Source of the DNA: Nautilus pompilius
Taxonomy: Eukaryota; Mollusca; Cephalopoda; Nautilida; Nautilidae
Direction: 5' to 3'
Assembly: GCA_018389105.1 (NCBI GenBank)
Contig: JACATO010000049.1
Location: forward strand, 186,001-250,000
DNA: 64,000 bases
Positions 51,801-63,294 of the stretch are shown here, piece by piece (within the stretch, counting starts at the first letter, position 1; the number at the start of each line of letters is the position of its first letter). Under the pieces are notes generated by a model. That model did not search any database, had not been told where the DNA came from, and saw only the letters and a list, made by a program, of their open reading frames with translations. Position numbers and translations under genes: made by a program.

Positions 51801-53244
51801 CCTAAAATGAAATTTGAATGTCTATATTTAATTAAAGTATTTTAAGCATTCCAAAATACATCAATAAAATTTATATATATAGGAAATTATGCTTGCGGTA
51901 CATCTTTAAATATTAAGTTTAAAGATTTGAGATAAATTTTCTCCTGTTTTAACTCTACATGGCTTTCACAGTGTGTCAAATTCATGAAGAATATTATAAT
52001 TCTAATCTGTTCTTAAGGTCCCCTCTTTTACTATTACCAATAGTACCCTTATATTATTCATCCCATTATGTAGAAATATTGCAAAGAATAAGGCAGATTT
52101 ATGCAAATTTTCAGCAAAAAGAAAACAGTAAAATAATATTCATAAAATCAACAGAGTTTAATTCAACGTTAGGCACGTGCATGTGTTCCTTAGATACAGA
52201 ATCATGCTTATACATTTTCTATCAATTTAAAAATTAATCAGATGTTACATTACCATGTCTACATCATGTAATTCTTAATGTTAACTGCTATCACTTTGGT
52301 CACAGACAGTACATAAAAAATTGTTTGCTTCTTTTATCTGCAGTGATACCTGAATAAACTGTGATTCACACTGGATTGAATTTTTTATATATTTTGTACA
52401 CCTCATTATGTTATAATTTTTACTTGTTTTGAAGATGAAATCCATCAGATTCGGAATCATTATTACTTATCTCACATGTACCTTTATTTACTTCTTTCCA
52501 AATGAAGTCAAAAGGTCAGAAGAACCACCATATTATTTACTAAAATCAGCTTTCATTGGTTGTTGTTCAATTGATTGACCATTCACACAATTCATAAATA
52601 CATCCAACTGAGACTTCCTAACACTTATGACTTGCTTCCTTTCTTTTCCTTTTTTGATTGCTGGGGGGGGGGAGTGGGAAATTTCAAACTCTGTGATAGT
52701 TGACAGAGCAGGAGGGTATTAAATTTAGTCTTTGTGATTTCATTAGACAAGATAATTTGAATCATCGTACATTTTTTTCATGAGACATTAACTACTTTTT
52801 CTGAAACATACTCATCTTGGCTGCAAGGGCATAGCTGAATATTTCATACATGTATTATGAGAGTTTAAAGACACCATTCATGCACACACTTAAAAAAATC
52901 TCGTAAGTAACGAGAGAGATGAAAAGTTTTTTTACAATTCAGACAACCTCTTGTGACATCAGTTTCCCTGAAGCAATATTGTTTCTGAGAAAATCATTGT
53001 CAGTGTGGCTATACAGGTAGTACTTGTCAGTTTCCACCTAGCTGGTATCATTTACTTTGTATAATACAAGAACATCTCCTAATTGTGTTGTAGAAACTTT
53101 ATCAGCCTGTCCACATCAAGTACCCAGTAAACAGAAGAGGAAATATATAGATGAAGAAAATAGATTTAGAGAACATAGCTTAAAGCAATTGAATAAGCAG
53201 TTCAGAAATTATGCAAGCATTAAAATTAGTGCTACTTTCAATTT

Positions 53245-53263
53245 ACATCATCATCATCATCAT
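53245..53263. repeat. (CAT)n tract
   Basis: About six CAT units in the second AhR intron. Confidence 0.85.
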
Positions 53264-53539
53264 AATATATTTAATGCTAAATTCCCATTCCTTTTTTGAA
53301 ATGTTCATTATTACACTAGAGAGAATACAGGAACTAGGTTCATTACTATTTGTATGTACACCAGTTTGATCTTGAAAGTAAACCACAAGCCAGTTACCAA
53401 TTTTAATGCCAGATAGTATTCTGAAAAATGTATTCAGAACAGTTAGTTACACAAGACCATAGCTATTACAGTGAAGACATACATTAAGAATAAATTTAGT
53501 CACTTATTTTGCATCAAAAGCATGAATATTTTGCATCAG

Positions 53540-54065
53540 TGATGTACTGTAGCACATCAGAGTCATTAATTTCCAGAGGCTGATCAGCAGATGAGTTATC
53601 AGTAGTTACTGAATGCTCTGTCAAAGCCTGTTTGATTGTAGTTGTCTCCTTCCTTTGTAATGCTTGTTGAAGCTTTAGAGCCAATGTCATTGTTTCTGTA
53701 TAATATACCTTCTCTCATCCACACATCATTTTTGTGTTTGGACTTATTAGCTCTGTACTCTGCTTTTATGGTCTTCCACTGTTTAATCTTTCCAGTAGAC
53801 ATCATAGCAACTTTAGGGCCACTTGGTTTCAGTGGTGTTGTTGCAAACGCAAATTCTTTCTTTCTTTGCTGGTAATACTGGACCCAAAGTCAAGTCTTAT
53901 TGTTGTAATTAATTTTCTGTTCATCAGTAATACAAGCTCCACATGGATACATTCCTCTAAATAGTTCCTGTACCATTGAGAATACTGTTTTACATGTTTC
54001 CTGAGATCTTGCAAATCATCAACAGTAGTTTTTTTGTTTTGAATGTCTTTCTTCTGACACATCAT
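53540..54065 (-). pseudogene. Unrecognised coding relic, minus strand
   Basis: Two neighbouring minus-strand frames read as ordinary protein: 54065-53829 (78 codons, charged, with DLQDLRKHVKQYSQWYRNYL and a segment ending ITSKERKNLRLQQHH) and 53805-53599 (68 codons, with MSTGKIKQWKTIKAEYRANK and KNDVWMREGILYRNNDIG). A frame change near 53640 leads to a further plausible stretch, EINDSDVLQYITDA, near 53560. The composition (balanced charge, K/E/Q/R-rich) differs from chance AT-rich frames. I do not recognise the family. A decayed transposon gene or a processed pseudogene would fit, since no splice signals separate the pieces. Confidence 0.4.
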
Positions 54066-55758
54066 AAGTCTCTTCCTAATTTAAGTTTTGAAACATGCTT
54101 CAAAGTTAAAAAAATGGCTAAAAATCCACAAGAAATGACAAATAACTTTTCATCTACATCCTTAGTTTGGATAAAGGATACTGTATTTATAAAATTGCTA
54201 TAATTTGAAAATAGATGAATATGAAAATCAAATATAATAATACATTTTTCTTGTGTTTAAAAGCTATCATTTTGATACTAACACACATCAATCATATCCT
54301 ATGACTAATTCTGTTACTTTCAGAAGTTTTGAGGCATTACCATTACATATATTGGGAGATCAAAATATTCAAGATGCACAAACAACATTTTAGATATAAA
54401 CATATGCATGGGATTTAAAGACCAAATGTGATAAACAAGTCATCTGTGAATTAGCGAATTGTTTTTTTTATTTTTCCTGATGAAAATGTGATTAATTATA
54501 TCATCTCAGTAGATCTTTATTCCCATCAAAAGCACAACCTATCTAAGAGGATTTTATTTGTATAGTGAAAGTAACAAAAGACTGCTCTTTATTTAAACCA
54601 TCTGCATGAACTCAAGTTTGATTATACTTCTTATATAATCACAAAGTCATGTAGTAAGCTTAATATATTTTAAATATAGTTTGACAAATATTTATGCAGA
54701 CAGAATAAGTGATATAGATTGCAATCTATACACAAGTGAATAGCTAGCAATTTCATATGTAAGTAACATAATTACTTCTATTTAACTACAAACCACTATG
54801 AAAAAAGACAAATTGTGCAGTAATTTCTTCAATGGATATTGTCAACTTGTGAAAATTAATATATGGTGGATCTATCAGCATTTTGGACAACATTCATCAT
54901 GCAAAGAAAATACAATCTTTTTATGATATTACAGTTTGTTATGTAATTGTGCAGTCTTTGATGATCAGTAGTTCTTGGTGAATGAACCAGCTAGTATTGA
55001 ATGAATGCTGGTCCCATTTGCAAAAAGTAATGAAGTGGGCATGATTTGCATATTTTTAAAATACACACTCAAAAATACATGGCAAAGAAAAATAAATGCT
55101 TATTTTGATATAAGTTTATAAACTGATGAAGACAGCAGCTTGTGGAAATCATAGCTTTGTCAACTATGTTGCCAGTTTAGGACACCACCTATTACATTAT
55201 CATGTTAGTTTTCCAACTCATATCATATTTTAAATATCTGTAAAAAGGTAATAATATTTTGATAGAGTTTTGGTAGTTTGGACATACTTTACTCAGAAAA
55301 ATTTTCTTTAAAAAACTACGGGAAGGTGTGACTTCCTAGCACAGGTCAGTCCATGTCAGGTCACTCATGTCACATTTTAACCTAAAAAAATACTGTCATT
55401 GCACAACTACAACTCTCAAAAAGCACCGAATTTATCAAAATAATTATCTCAGTCATCATTCTTGGGTGTCATATTTTCATTTACTTCTCTAAATCTGTTT
55501 CTTGCAAGCATCATGATGTGACAGCCTATTTTAAGGTAGTACTGGAGAATCACTTTATATAATATACTGCCAGGTCAAATTCCTATGGCATCTGTTATTA
55601 ACTTGGAAGGTTAATTTTATTTACTGCATTTGTAAATATTTCCTGTAAATCTTGTCATTATCCATTTTAAATAAGTTTTAATGCTACACGCCATTCATTT
55701 GTCTTTTTATTAGCTGATTAATTTTTTTTTAAATTTCTACATCAATGTTTGTTTACAG

Positions 55759-55894
55759 TCAGACATCATTCACCAGAGCGTAATGGAACTTATCCACTCA
55801 GAAGACAGAGAAGAATTCAAACGCCAACTGCTGTGGAATTCTGGTCTCCCTCCAGATAAAGCCAACCTTACATTGCACGAGGTGATGTTGCCAG
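55759..55894 (+). CDS. AhR: AhR internal exon, central PAS-A
   Basis: These 136 bases are bounded by TTTACAG and GTCAGT, phase 0 in and phase 1 out. They encode 45 codons plus the first base of the next one. The peptide opens [20 protein letters not shown] and continues through [12 protein letters not shown] to HEVMLP. SD(I/V)(I/V)HQSV(Y/M)EL(I/V)H(S/T)EDR is the strongest AhR signature in the window and marks the PAS-A helix followed by the EDR(E/A)EF helix. The WNSGLPP and LHEVMLP linker is of the short invertebrate kind; vertebrate AhRs have a longer insertion here. The outgoing G joins AA at 61214 to give Glu, so the reading frame crosses the 5.3-kb intron without a break. Confidence 0.97.
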
Positions 55895-57759
55895 GTCAGT
55901 ATCCTGATGCTAGCTGATAATTACAATACTTCTCCCTTACTGGTTGAATGATGAAATAAAAACTCGTTCTGTACATGTGCAAAAGATTTGAGAGATGTCT
56001 GATGGCTTTGATATATTTAGCCAATAACAAAGGTTTACATCTGTCTTTTTGGTTTTGACATTTCTATCTCTTGAAATTTCCTTTCTTTGATGAATATTTC
56101 CTTAATAGGCAATCAAATGGAAGTCGTCTTTTTTATATTATTTTTCAGAAATGGCCATCTAAATTTTTAATGCTTCTAATATGTTTAGCTATCAGCTAGA
56201 ACAATAAATGTGTGCAATATTTTACCACAGATATTAGGGAATATTTTCTGTTCAATGAAATCCTATATTATGCTGTTTCAGACACACAATGCCTGTTTCA
56301 AAGGCTTTGTAGTATCAACAGGAAAGCTGAATCAGCAGCATAAATTTGGTGCTGTAATGTCTACCATATTTTTCACTGTGACCATCTTGAGTAGGAGAAA
56401 TATGATTCAACTATGATACAGTAATTGCTGCCATAGAAGCAGCAAGTCATGAATAGAAATGATCCTAGAGCCAACTGACTGGTAAACTGATAGTTCTTCA
56501 AATTAGGAAAAAATATAATAAATGTGGAAAGCAATCAGATTAATTTCCAATAACGAAAGTTGAAAACTTTTCTTTTTTATTAGCTTTAATTTCTGTTATG
56601 AAATAACCCACTGTATTAAGACTACTTATTTAAAACAATTTTTGTTTGTGTGAAAAGTAATTTTATAGCCATTTGATGGGGAAAAACATCAGACAATGTA
56701 GTTGTTTTTTTTTTTTTTCCAGCTGAGCATCTTTAAATGTATGTTTATTACACTAATTTAATAAATTACTGATAGCATATTTACAGAAAATATTTCAAAT
56801 TTTACTAAAACTGAAAAAGTCAAAATGATATTTGATAGAGATAAAAGAAAAGAAAAACAAAACACACAGCTAAAATATGCTAACCAAAACTGTTTCTTCT
56901 CAACCAAGTTTTACAAAAATACAAAATAAAAAGGACTGCAGGTTTGAATATCTCAGGGCTTGGATTAGCTGTCTGGAGAAGTTATCCGGATCAGCTGCCA
57001 TGCATGTGCCGTTTGTTTTTGATGGTAAATTATTTATTTACATTGATGGTGTCACCAGATTTTCTCCCATGTGGTGTTGCATTCTCACTAAATCCTTTTA
57101 ATTTTATAAAAAAAATTAGTTCTTTTTTACCTTGCATGAAGTTATTTTGTAAAGTGTTGGTCTCATGTGGCTGTAAACATTAGCAAAATGTTTTGTATAT
57201 ATAAGAAGACACAGCACTGAGCTTGTTTTGGGAAGGAAGCACTTGGTCCTCCTTTATTGTGTAAATCTCCTTTGAATGGCATAAGGATACTCACATCTCA
57301 GACTATAATACTGCATCTTCATATATAAAAATCTGAATTATCAAAGTTTATCTCTTCTTTTTAACTACTGTTTGTTTTCTGTTTGCTCTATAATTCTCTC
57401 ATATATATGCTCTCTGGTCCAGCAGTTATTTTCATCAGAAGTTTGTTTCATTGAGAATTAGCATTATTTAAAATTTTCATGATACTGAAATTTTTGTTTT
57501 GATTTTTTTTGTTGCCTTTATTAATCATCATTTTGGAGGTTTTGTGTTTTTTGTCAGTGGCAGATCAAAAGGAGGTAATTTTTTTTTAAATACTCCAAAA
57601 ATTCTTACTTATTTTATCAGTTTCGGTAATGTATATTCCTACGACTCCTGAAGTTGTATTTATTGTTTTTTCCTTGTAATTATGCTTAATGTTAAGTTAT
57701 TTAGGTTAATCAAATATACAGGTATGACTGCTGTTCATAATTTATCGTTATAAAGAGAC

Positions 57760-58080
57760 ATATGCTGCCCGATATTCCCTCATCGCTGTTTTTCATGTGA
57801 ACAAACTGATGACAGCTGAGCTTTGTGATGAGCCGATTCAATCTTTTGAAATGGAGTTTTGGATTGGTTAATTCCTTCCCTGTTAATCAAGTTGTCTAGG
57901 ATCAGTGGGACAAGGTGGCCTATTCTTCTTCCCCCTGGCTTTGCCACTTTCACCTTGAATGGAGCATGCCCTAAAGTTAAGCAGGCCACAAAAACAAAAA
58001 GACCAGTGGGGCCAGTTTTAGGGTGTGGTCAATCACACACCACCCACCCCCCCAAAAGGTTTGATCTAGAACACTAAAAA
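57760..58080. repeat. GC-richer block of unknown origin, AhR intron
   Basis: About 320 bases with much higher GC than the surrounding intron, ending in a C-rich run near 58040-58053. It has short open frames on both strands, but none looks like a known protein. Probably an interspersed repeat; its family was not recognised. Confidence 0.35.
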
Positions 58081-58289
58081 TACCCAGAGATGGTTAAATA
58101 TATACATAGGAATTTTGAAGTTTAAAAACAAATTAATTTTTCTTTCAAAAGATTTTTTGTGACTTTAGAATCTATGACTCCATTTAATTGTCTATAGGGG
58201 TTTGAAAACCTGCTGCTGATTTGATACAGTTACCTTAAGGTTTAATATTTGAAGATGGGGGACTTCTGAATATGAAAATGTACATCATA

Positions 58290-58570
58290 TATCAGGATGG
58301 GTTAGACTATTGCACTGCCAGGGCTGAGGATCTGTACTCACTTCCTGGTCAGGGTTATCTTAGTTTAGTGTACCTCTCTGGCATAGTTTCCTCACCAGTG
58401 TAGATTTTCTCCATGACTCTGGTTTCCTCTCACTTCTGAAGATAAAGATTTCTAGTAGGGCTTTCATTGCTGAAGTTGGAAGTTTTGGGCCCCTCTTGCC
58501 ACAGGATAGGCAGCCAATCATGACAGCTTACCATGTAAAGATTGATGTATGTAAACGACAACAATATATC
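58290..58570 (+). mobile_element. SINE copy (tRNA-like family), AhR intron
   Basis: This copy shares a layout with the one at 60510-60770. A tRNA-like head is followed by a block containing ACCTCTCTGGCATAGTTTCC. Then come CACTTCTGAAGATAAAGATT, a CTAGTAGGG(C/A)TTTCATTGC(T/C)(G/A)AAG stretch, GGATAG(G)CA and a tail with GATTG(A/G)TGTA and AACAACA. The shared order over about 250 bases shows common descent. The sequence is diverged and non-coding. Confidence 0.65.
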
Positions 58571-60509
58571 GAGATGTAACAAATTAAATTCTTTTATAAT
58601 AATGTTAAAAATAACTCATTCCATTTTACTGAGATTTTGGGCTGGTGCTTTCATATAAGTCTAGCGAAAATATTAACATTGATTAAAAAATCGGGTTTGT
58701 GTTAAGTAAAATTTAATAATTCATCCAGATTATCTGTTAGAAAACACAAACTTTTTAATGTCTTTCACCTATCACAATGACGTGGGGGCCACTTGAATGA
58801 AATTTATAGGAAAAGTAAATATTGGTGGAGTTCCTAGTACAATTTACAGGATTCTTACCACCATATAAACAGCAATATGCTGAATAAAACTGAAGGCAAA
58901 CTACACAAGGGACAGTCTATCATACTCAAATCCATTTTAATACTGATTTACAAATTTCTTTCTTCCAAACTTTTGGTAGTTTTGAAAAGTTATTCTATCA
59001 TCTAATCTGTTTCAAAGCAGTTAGTACTGTCATTTATAGTATTATGCGATATAATGAGCACATGGCATATCAAAGATAGAAAGAGCAAGTAAGATATGTT
59101 ACTGTTTTTTTCCAGCATTTTAACAACAAAGAAAGGAGGTAACATTCCTACCAAGCTTAAAAGTGTTTGTCAAATATTCTTAGAAATTTCTAGCATACCT
59201 TTCGAACTTACTAAAAGCATTACCAATGTTTGTATGGTAACCATCAAATAAATGCTTGCTTGGCAAGGGTCACTTTCAGAGAACAATAGCATTTTAAAAA
59301 TAAAAGACACAATAATGATTAGTAGTGTATTAAAGTTAGCTGGTTTTGATTTTGTTTATAAGTGAAGTTGGAATTCTCATGTATCATGTTTCCTCTACTG
59401 AGGATATAAGATCAATAGCCGAGCATTATTATTTATTATGTCCATGATTGGTAGTTGAGTTTGCTTCATTTATTATTGAATAGTTTCCCATAAATCTATA
59501 TTCACTAACCACACTTATATATACATATATATAAACCACACATATTTTTGTCTGTTTTATAACATTTAAGTATCAAGAATCTTTTATTTTTTGTATGTAT
59601 AACATTTTTTTTTAATGTTTGGCCTTTAAAATGTTGAAAAGTAAAAATAACAATAGCAACCAAAGATGGATAACGTTACAGCAGTTCATTTTAAAATAAA
59701 ATTAATACTATATAATTAACAATATCATTGTGATATTGCCAAATCGAAACCTGTTCTCTCCTTGTAGGAAACTAATGCCATTTTATTCGAAGACAAGATA
59801 AACTGGTGACTAATAAACTCTATACATTAGGAACTGAGATGGGCATATTATTCAAGAAACTTTAATCATCAGAAACACCATGGCTGATTATTGCTAGCTG
59901 GAAGGAAAAAAAATGTACTAAATACAACAGTGGGATAGGTGATTAATTTGTGTTTTCTCCAGCTAACAAAGATAATTTAGGTTTATGAATTCAACTTCTG
60001 CTGAATAATTCAGTTGAATTGTTGATATCATAGAGAAACATAAAAAGCAGAAATAAATAAATATGACACTCATCACAGTGCGTTAAATGAGTCTACATTA
60101 AATAACAAGTGTAGACTGACTGACTTTTAGTGTGTGAATCTGAACATGGGCTTTCCCACAATTCTTCACTTATGATTGGTCCCTTCTCTGGTATGAGTGT
60201 TAGAGTGTTAGCACATCCCAAAATTTTTATCTCCAAAGTGTTGTATTTTTTTATAATATGCTAGGAATTCTAAGAAAAGCAAGCAAACAAAGAAGAAATT
60301 AGAAACAAATTTAATGTTGATGAAAGAGCCGTAAGAAAGTTAATTTCTTTCTGTCTTCAGATGAGGCTTCTCTGAAGCTGGTTATGAACTTTGAGGTATT
60401 GAAAATAATCTAAGGTTGATATGTTGGTTTTATCTGATTCTGGATGAGTTGTCTTTACTTCATCTTTGATGGATGACATAAAGAATCAAAATACTGTCAT
60501 GATGTGGTA

Positions 60510-60770
60510 TTTAAGGTGGTTGGTGGCTCACTGGTTAGCCTACTGAAATGCCAAGGTTAATTTTGATTCTTGGGTGCATCTGGCTTGGTTTGGCATACCT
60601 CTTTGGCATGGTCTCTTCTCTCACTTCACTAGCTGGTCCACATCTGAAAATGAAGAGTTCTAGTAGGGATTTCATTGCCAAAGTCATGGTGCAGGATAAG
60701 CAACACTCTTGAGCAGACAGATATGACAACACTATGCTTTTTCATCATAGAGATTGGTGTACAATATAAC
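60510..60770 (+). mobile_element. SINE copy (tRNA-like family), AhR intron
   Basis: The head has a good pol III A-box-like sequence, TGGCTCACTGGTTAG (60524-60538), and a weaker B-box-like TTTTGATTCTTGG (60561-60573), consistent with tRNA origin. The body and tail match the copy at 58290-58570. Nearby partial copies exist at 6401-6467 and 39004-39070, and an inverted copy at 19355-19672. Confidence 0.7.
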
Positions 60771-61213
60771 AACAGTATTCAGATAACATTTACTTTTGAT
60801 GTAAGATGGTCTTTTTATCAGTTGTCAAAGATGAAGTAAAGATGACTTGTTGTCAAGTGTAATTTTAATTCTATGTTCAAAATCAGTCTTTTAAATAAAA
60901 AAATATTACTTTGTGATTTTAATCCGTCAGTCTATTTTTGTTTTATTTATAGTTTAATTATTTTTTAAAAATTTAATGCTTTACATCATCCGTCTTGAAA
61001 ACAAAAACTAATTTTTAATCTGTACTTCGAGTATCTCAGATATAATAGAAAAACAGAAAGTGCATTTAAAAATCTTTTTTTTTTATCTGACAAATTTAGT
61101 CAAGCCTAAGTCTAAAAATTTTTCATAAATACTAAAAACGTATAGCGGTGACACTTAAAATGTAAAATAAACAGGCGTACACTGAAAATTTTTTTTATGC
61201 ATTTGTTTTACAG

Positions 61214-61287
61214 AAAATTACCATTGTCTTCATCGATCCTTCACAGTGAGGTTCCGGTGCTTACTGGATAATACATCAGGTTTCATT
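61214..61287 (+). CDS. AhR: AhR internal exon, late PAS-A
   Basis: These 74 bases follow a TTTTACAG acceptor and precede a GTAAGT donor, phase 1 in and phase 0 out. With the G from the previous exon they encode ENYHCLHRSFTVRF and then RCLLDNTSGFI. The RSFTVRFRCLLDN(T/S)SGF block is a hallmark of AhR PAS-A, forming the strand-turn-strand that closes the domain. No stop or frameshift is present. The codons are ordinary for the locus and the splice sites are strong, which suggests an intact, functional gene rather than a pseudogene. Confidence 0.97.
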
Positions 61288-63106
61288 GTAAGTACTAAGT
61301 CTGGATTCTGAAAGGCATCCATTGATCTTCTTAGAAGATTGACAATATGGGAATGGGTTGTTTGAGTGTAGTCTGATGGTATTCATGTTTTATGTGCTTC
61401 ATTTGTAGTTTAGTGGAAAAGCATTATAATGCTGAACTTGTTCTAATGAAAGTGTTGCACTATAAAACAAAATGTATCTTCTTTACATGTTTATTTCCCC
61501 ATCTTTATTCTTTGTTAAACAAGCTTGCATATAGCTTATATCTTACATGAAGCAGTAGCAGCATCCTTTGATGCTGTTTCTTTATTACTGTGGTGATGGT
61601 AAACCATTCTTGGTCACATAATGATCCACTAAATCAAATGGAGAATTAAGTATACACCACCTAAGAGGTAAATTTTTTTTGGCATATTCATCAGTTAGCA
61701 CCAAAAACTAATTTATCCAAAATCTATTCACGTAAATAGCCATAAAACCTCTTCAGCACTGATAGCATTTTGTTGTTGGACAAAATAAAGATGAGCTACC
61801 AGTTGTGGATAAATTAATCCTGCTCATTGTGTTTTTGGAGTGCATAATCCGATAAAATCTGTTCATAATTTTTAATGTTAGAGAAAATTTATTTTGAAAA
61901 TCTTCCTTTTATAAAAGCGAGTAATTTTTTTTGTTGTTGTAGAAAGCAACAGCACTCATTTTACTTTAATTGAAATGGTTATTCCCAGATAAAATATAGT
62001 GTTGACAGATCAGTCAGTGTCTCTCTGGATGCCAGAAAAATAGATGAAACAAATAAATTTAAAATTTAACATTTAATTTATCAAAAATAAAGCATGAAAT
62101 AAATTAGATTTTAAAATTTTTACACTTGTCTATAAAAAACCGCAGAGTATCGGTCAGCACTGAGAGATAATTGCTATCTTCTATATTATAATTACACACA
62201 GTGAAAACTACTATAGCTGATACAAGATCTTTTGAGGGAAAATAAAAAATACATGCTAGCAATAAAATAAATATTTATTTCATTTGCAATTTTATTACTA
62301 ATTTTTTTAGTAAGCCACGCTGGTACTTTTGCCATAATTATTTTCAAAATGAATTATCTTTTTTCCTAAGCATCTGCTATGCAAACTAGGCAAATGTAAC
62401 ATTTTAAATTATATATTTTCTAAATGTTTCCAAACATGCATATGCAGAAGCATCTTTTGCATGGGGAGCATCTTTATCTGCTGAAAATGAAAATGTTAAT
62501 ACATGTTTCATGTGATGTTTTCCTCTCTGATACATGATCAAATACAGAAGTGCCAGTCAGCTGAGAGAAAAATGCCAGGCTTTTGATAAATAAAATCAGT
62601 AATGTGTTTCTCTCTGATTGGTCTACAAGCAGTCAGATGGGAATAAATATTATTATATGGCACTTCTTATTATATTGTTATATTATTGTTCTTGTAAGTA
62701 TGTAAAACAGTATTTCAAAAATAACTCTGAAGTTTGAATAATTTATTACCTAAAGCGTATTTTTTTCAAACTTTACATGCATATTTAGTCAGAGAAAACA
62801 ATCTTAATATGAAAAGGGATGGAAATTTCTAATAGAAACATTATTTAGTATTTATGTAATTATTTCATTACTTACATATAATTCAGAAAGTGTGTATATA
62901 TATAAAAATACATAATCCATCTGATGCCAATATCAGGGTATAGTTAGGAAACCAGCTGGGTTCTGTTTTAGTGAGCAGCCTCCAATTTGTATGAAGCCTG
63001 GTCACCCAAACCTTAAGTGAGGGACCAGAGGGAAAGTCATCTTTTTATCTGCACTTATTAAAATTTCTTGAAAAGTATTTTTCTTTTTTGTTTTTCTTTA
63101 CCACAG
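61288..63106 (+). other. AhR intron (1819 bp, phase 0)
   Basis: This intron starts GTAAGT and ends ACCACAG. Its sequence is AT-rich. A slightly GC-richer stretch at about 62930-63030 may be a repeat fragment. Nothing else is recognisable. Confidence 0.85.
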
Positions 63107-63294
63107 ACATTAGAAATCAGTGGTTGGATTCGTATTCTTCATGGTCAGGCACTAAAATCAGAAGAGCCCATGTTGTCTCTCTTTGCTACCTGCTGTCCTT
63201 TTGGGCCGTTGTCCTTGTTTGATCTTCCTTCCAGAGATTTAACATTCAAATCTAAGCACAAAATGGATCTTTCACCTCTTTCTATGGACAGCAG
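63107..63294 (+). CDS. AhR: AhR internal exon, end of PAS-A to start of PAS-B
   Basis: These 188 bases lie between a pyrimidine-rich TTTACCACAG acceptor and a GTAAGA donor, phase 0 in and phase 2 out. The peptide starts TLEISGWIRILHGQ, the last PAS-A strand with the conserved LHGQ. It then runs through a short linker (LSLFATCCPFGPLSLFD) and ends in FKSKHKMDLSPLSMDSR. That last stretch matches the opening of PAS-B, where family members have a (T/S)KHK(L/M)D(F/L) strand followed by a D-x-(K/R)-G turn. The next exon, with the rest of PAS-B, the ligand or Hsp90 contact region and the transactivation tail, lies beyond the window. Whether this protein binds xenobiotics cannot be judged because most of PAS-B is missing; many invertebrate AhRs do not bind dioxins. 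Confidence 0.95.

Larger units (their letters stand above)
46357..55758 (+). other. AhR intron (9402 bp, phase 0)
   Basis: This intron starts GTGAGT and ends TTTACAG. It holds an (ATT)n tract at 46755-46776, a SINE-like GC-richer block at about 47330-47450, a mariner relic at about 49200-49880, two unrecognised minus-strand coding relics (about 51630-51800 and 53540-54065), a G-run near 52664-52674 and a (CAT)n tract at 53245-53263. Confidence 0.85.
55895..61213 (+). other. AhR intron (5319 bp, phase 1)
   Basis: This intron starts GTCAGT and ends TTTTACAG. It contains a GC-richer block of unknown origin at about 57760-58080 and two related SINE copies at about 58290-58570 and 60510-60770. 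I see no other coding exon. Confidence 0.85.
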
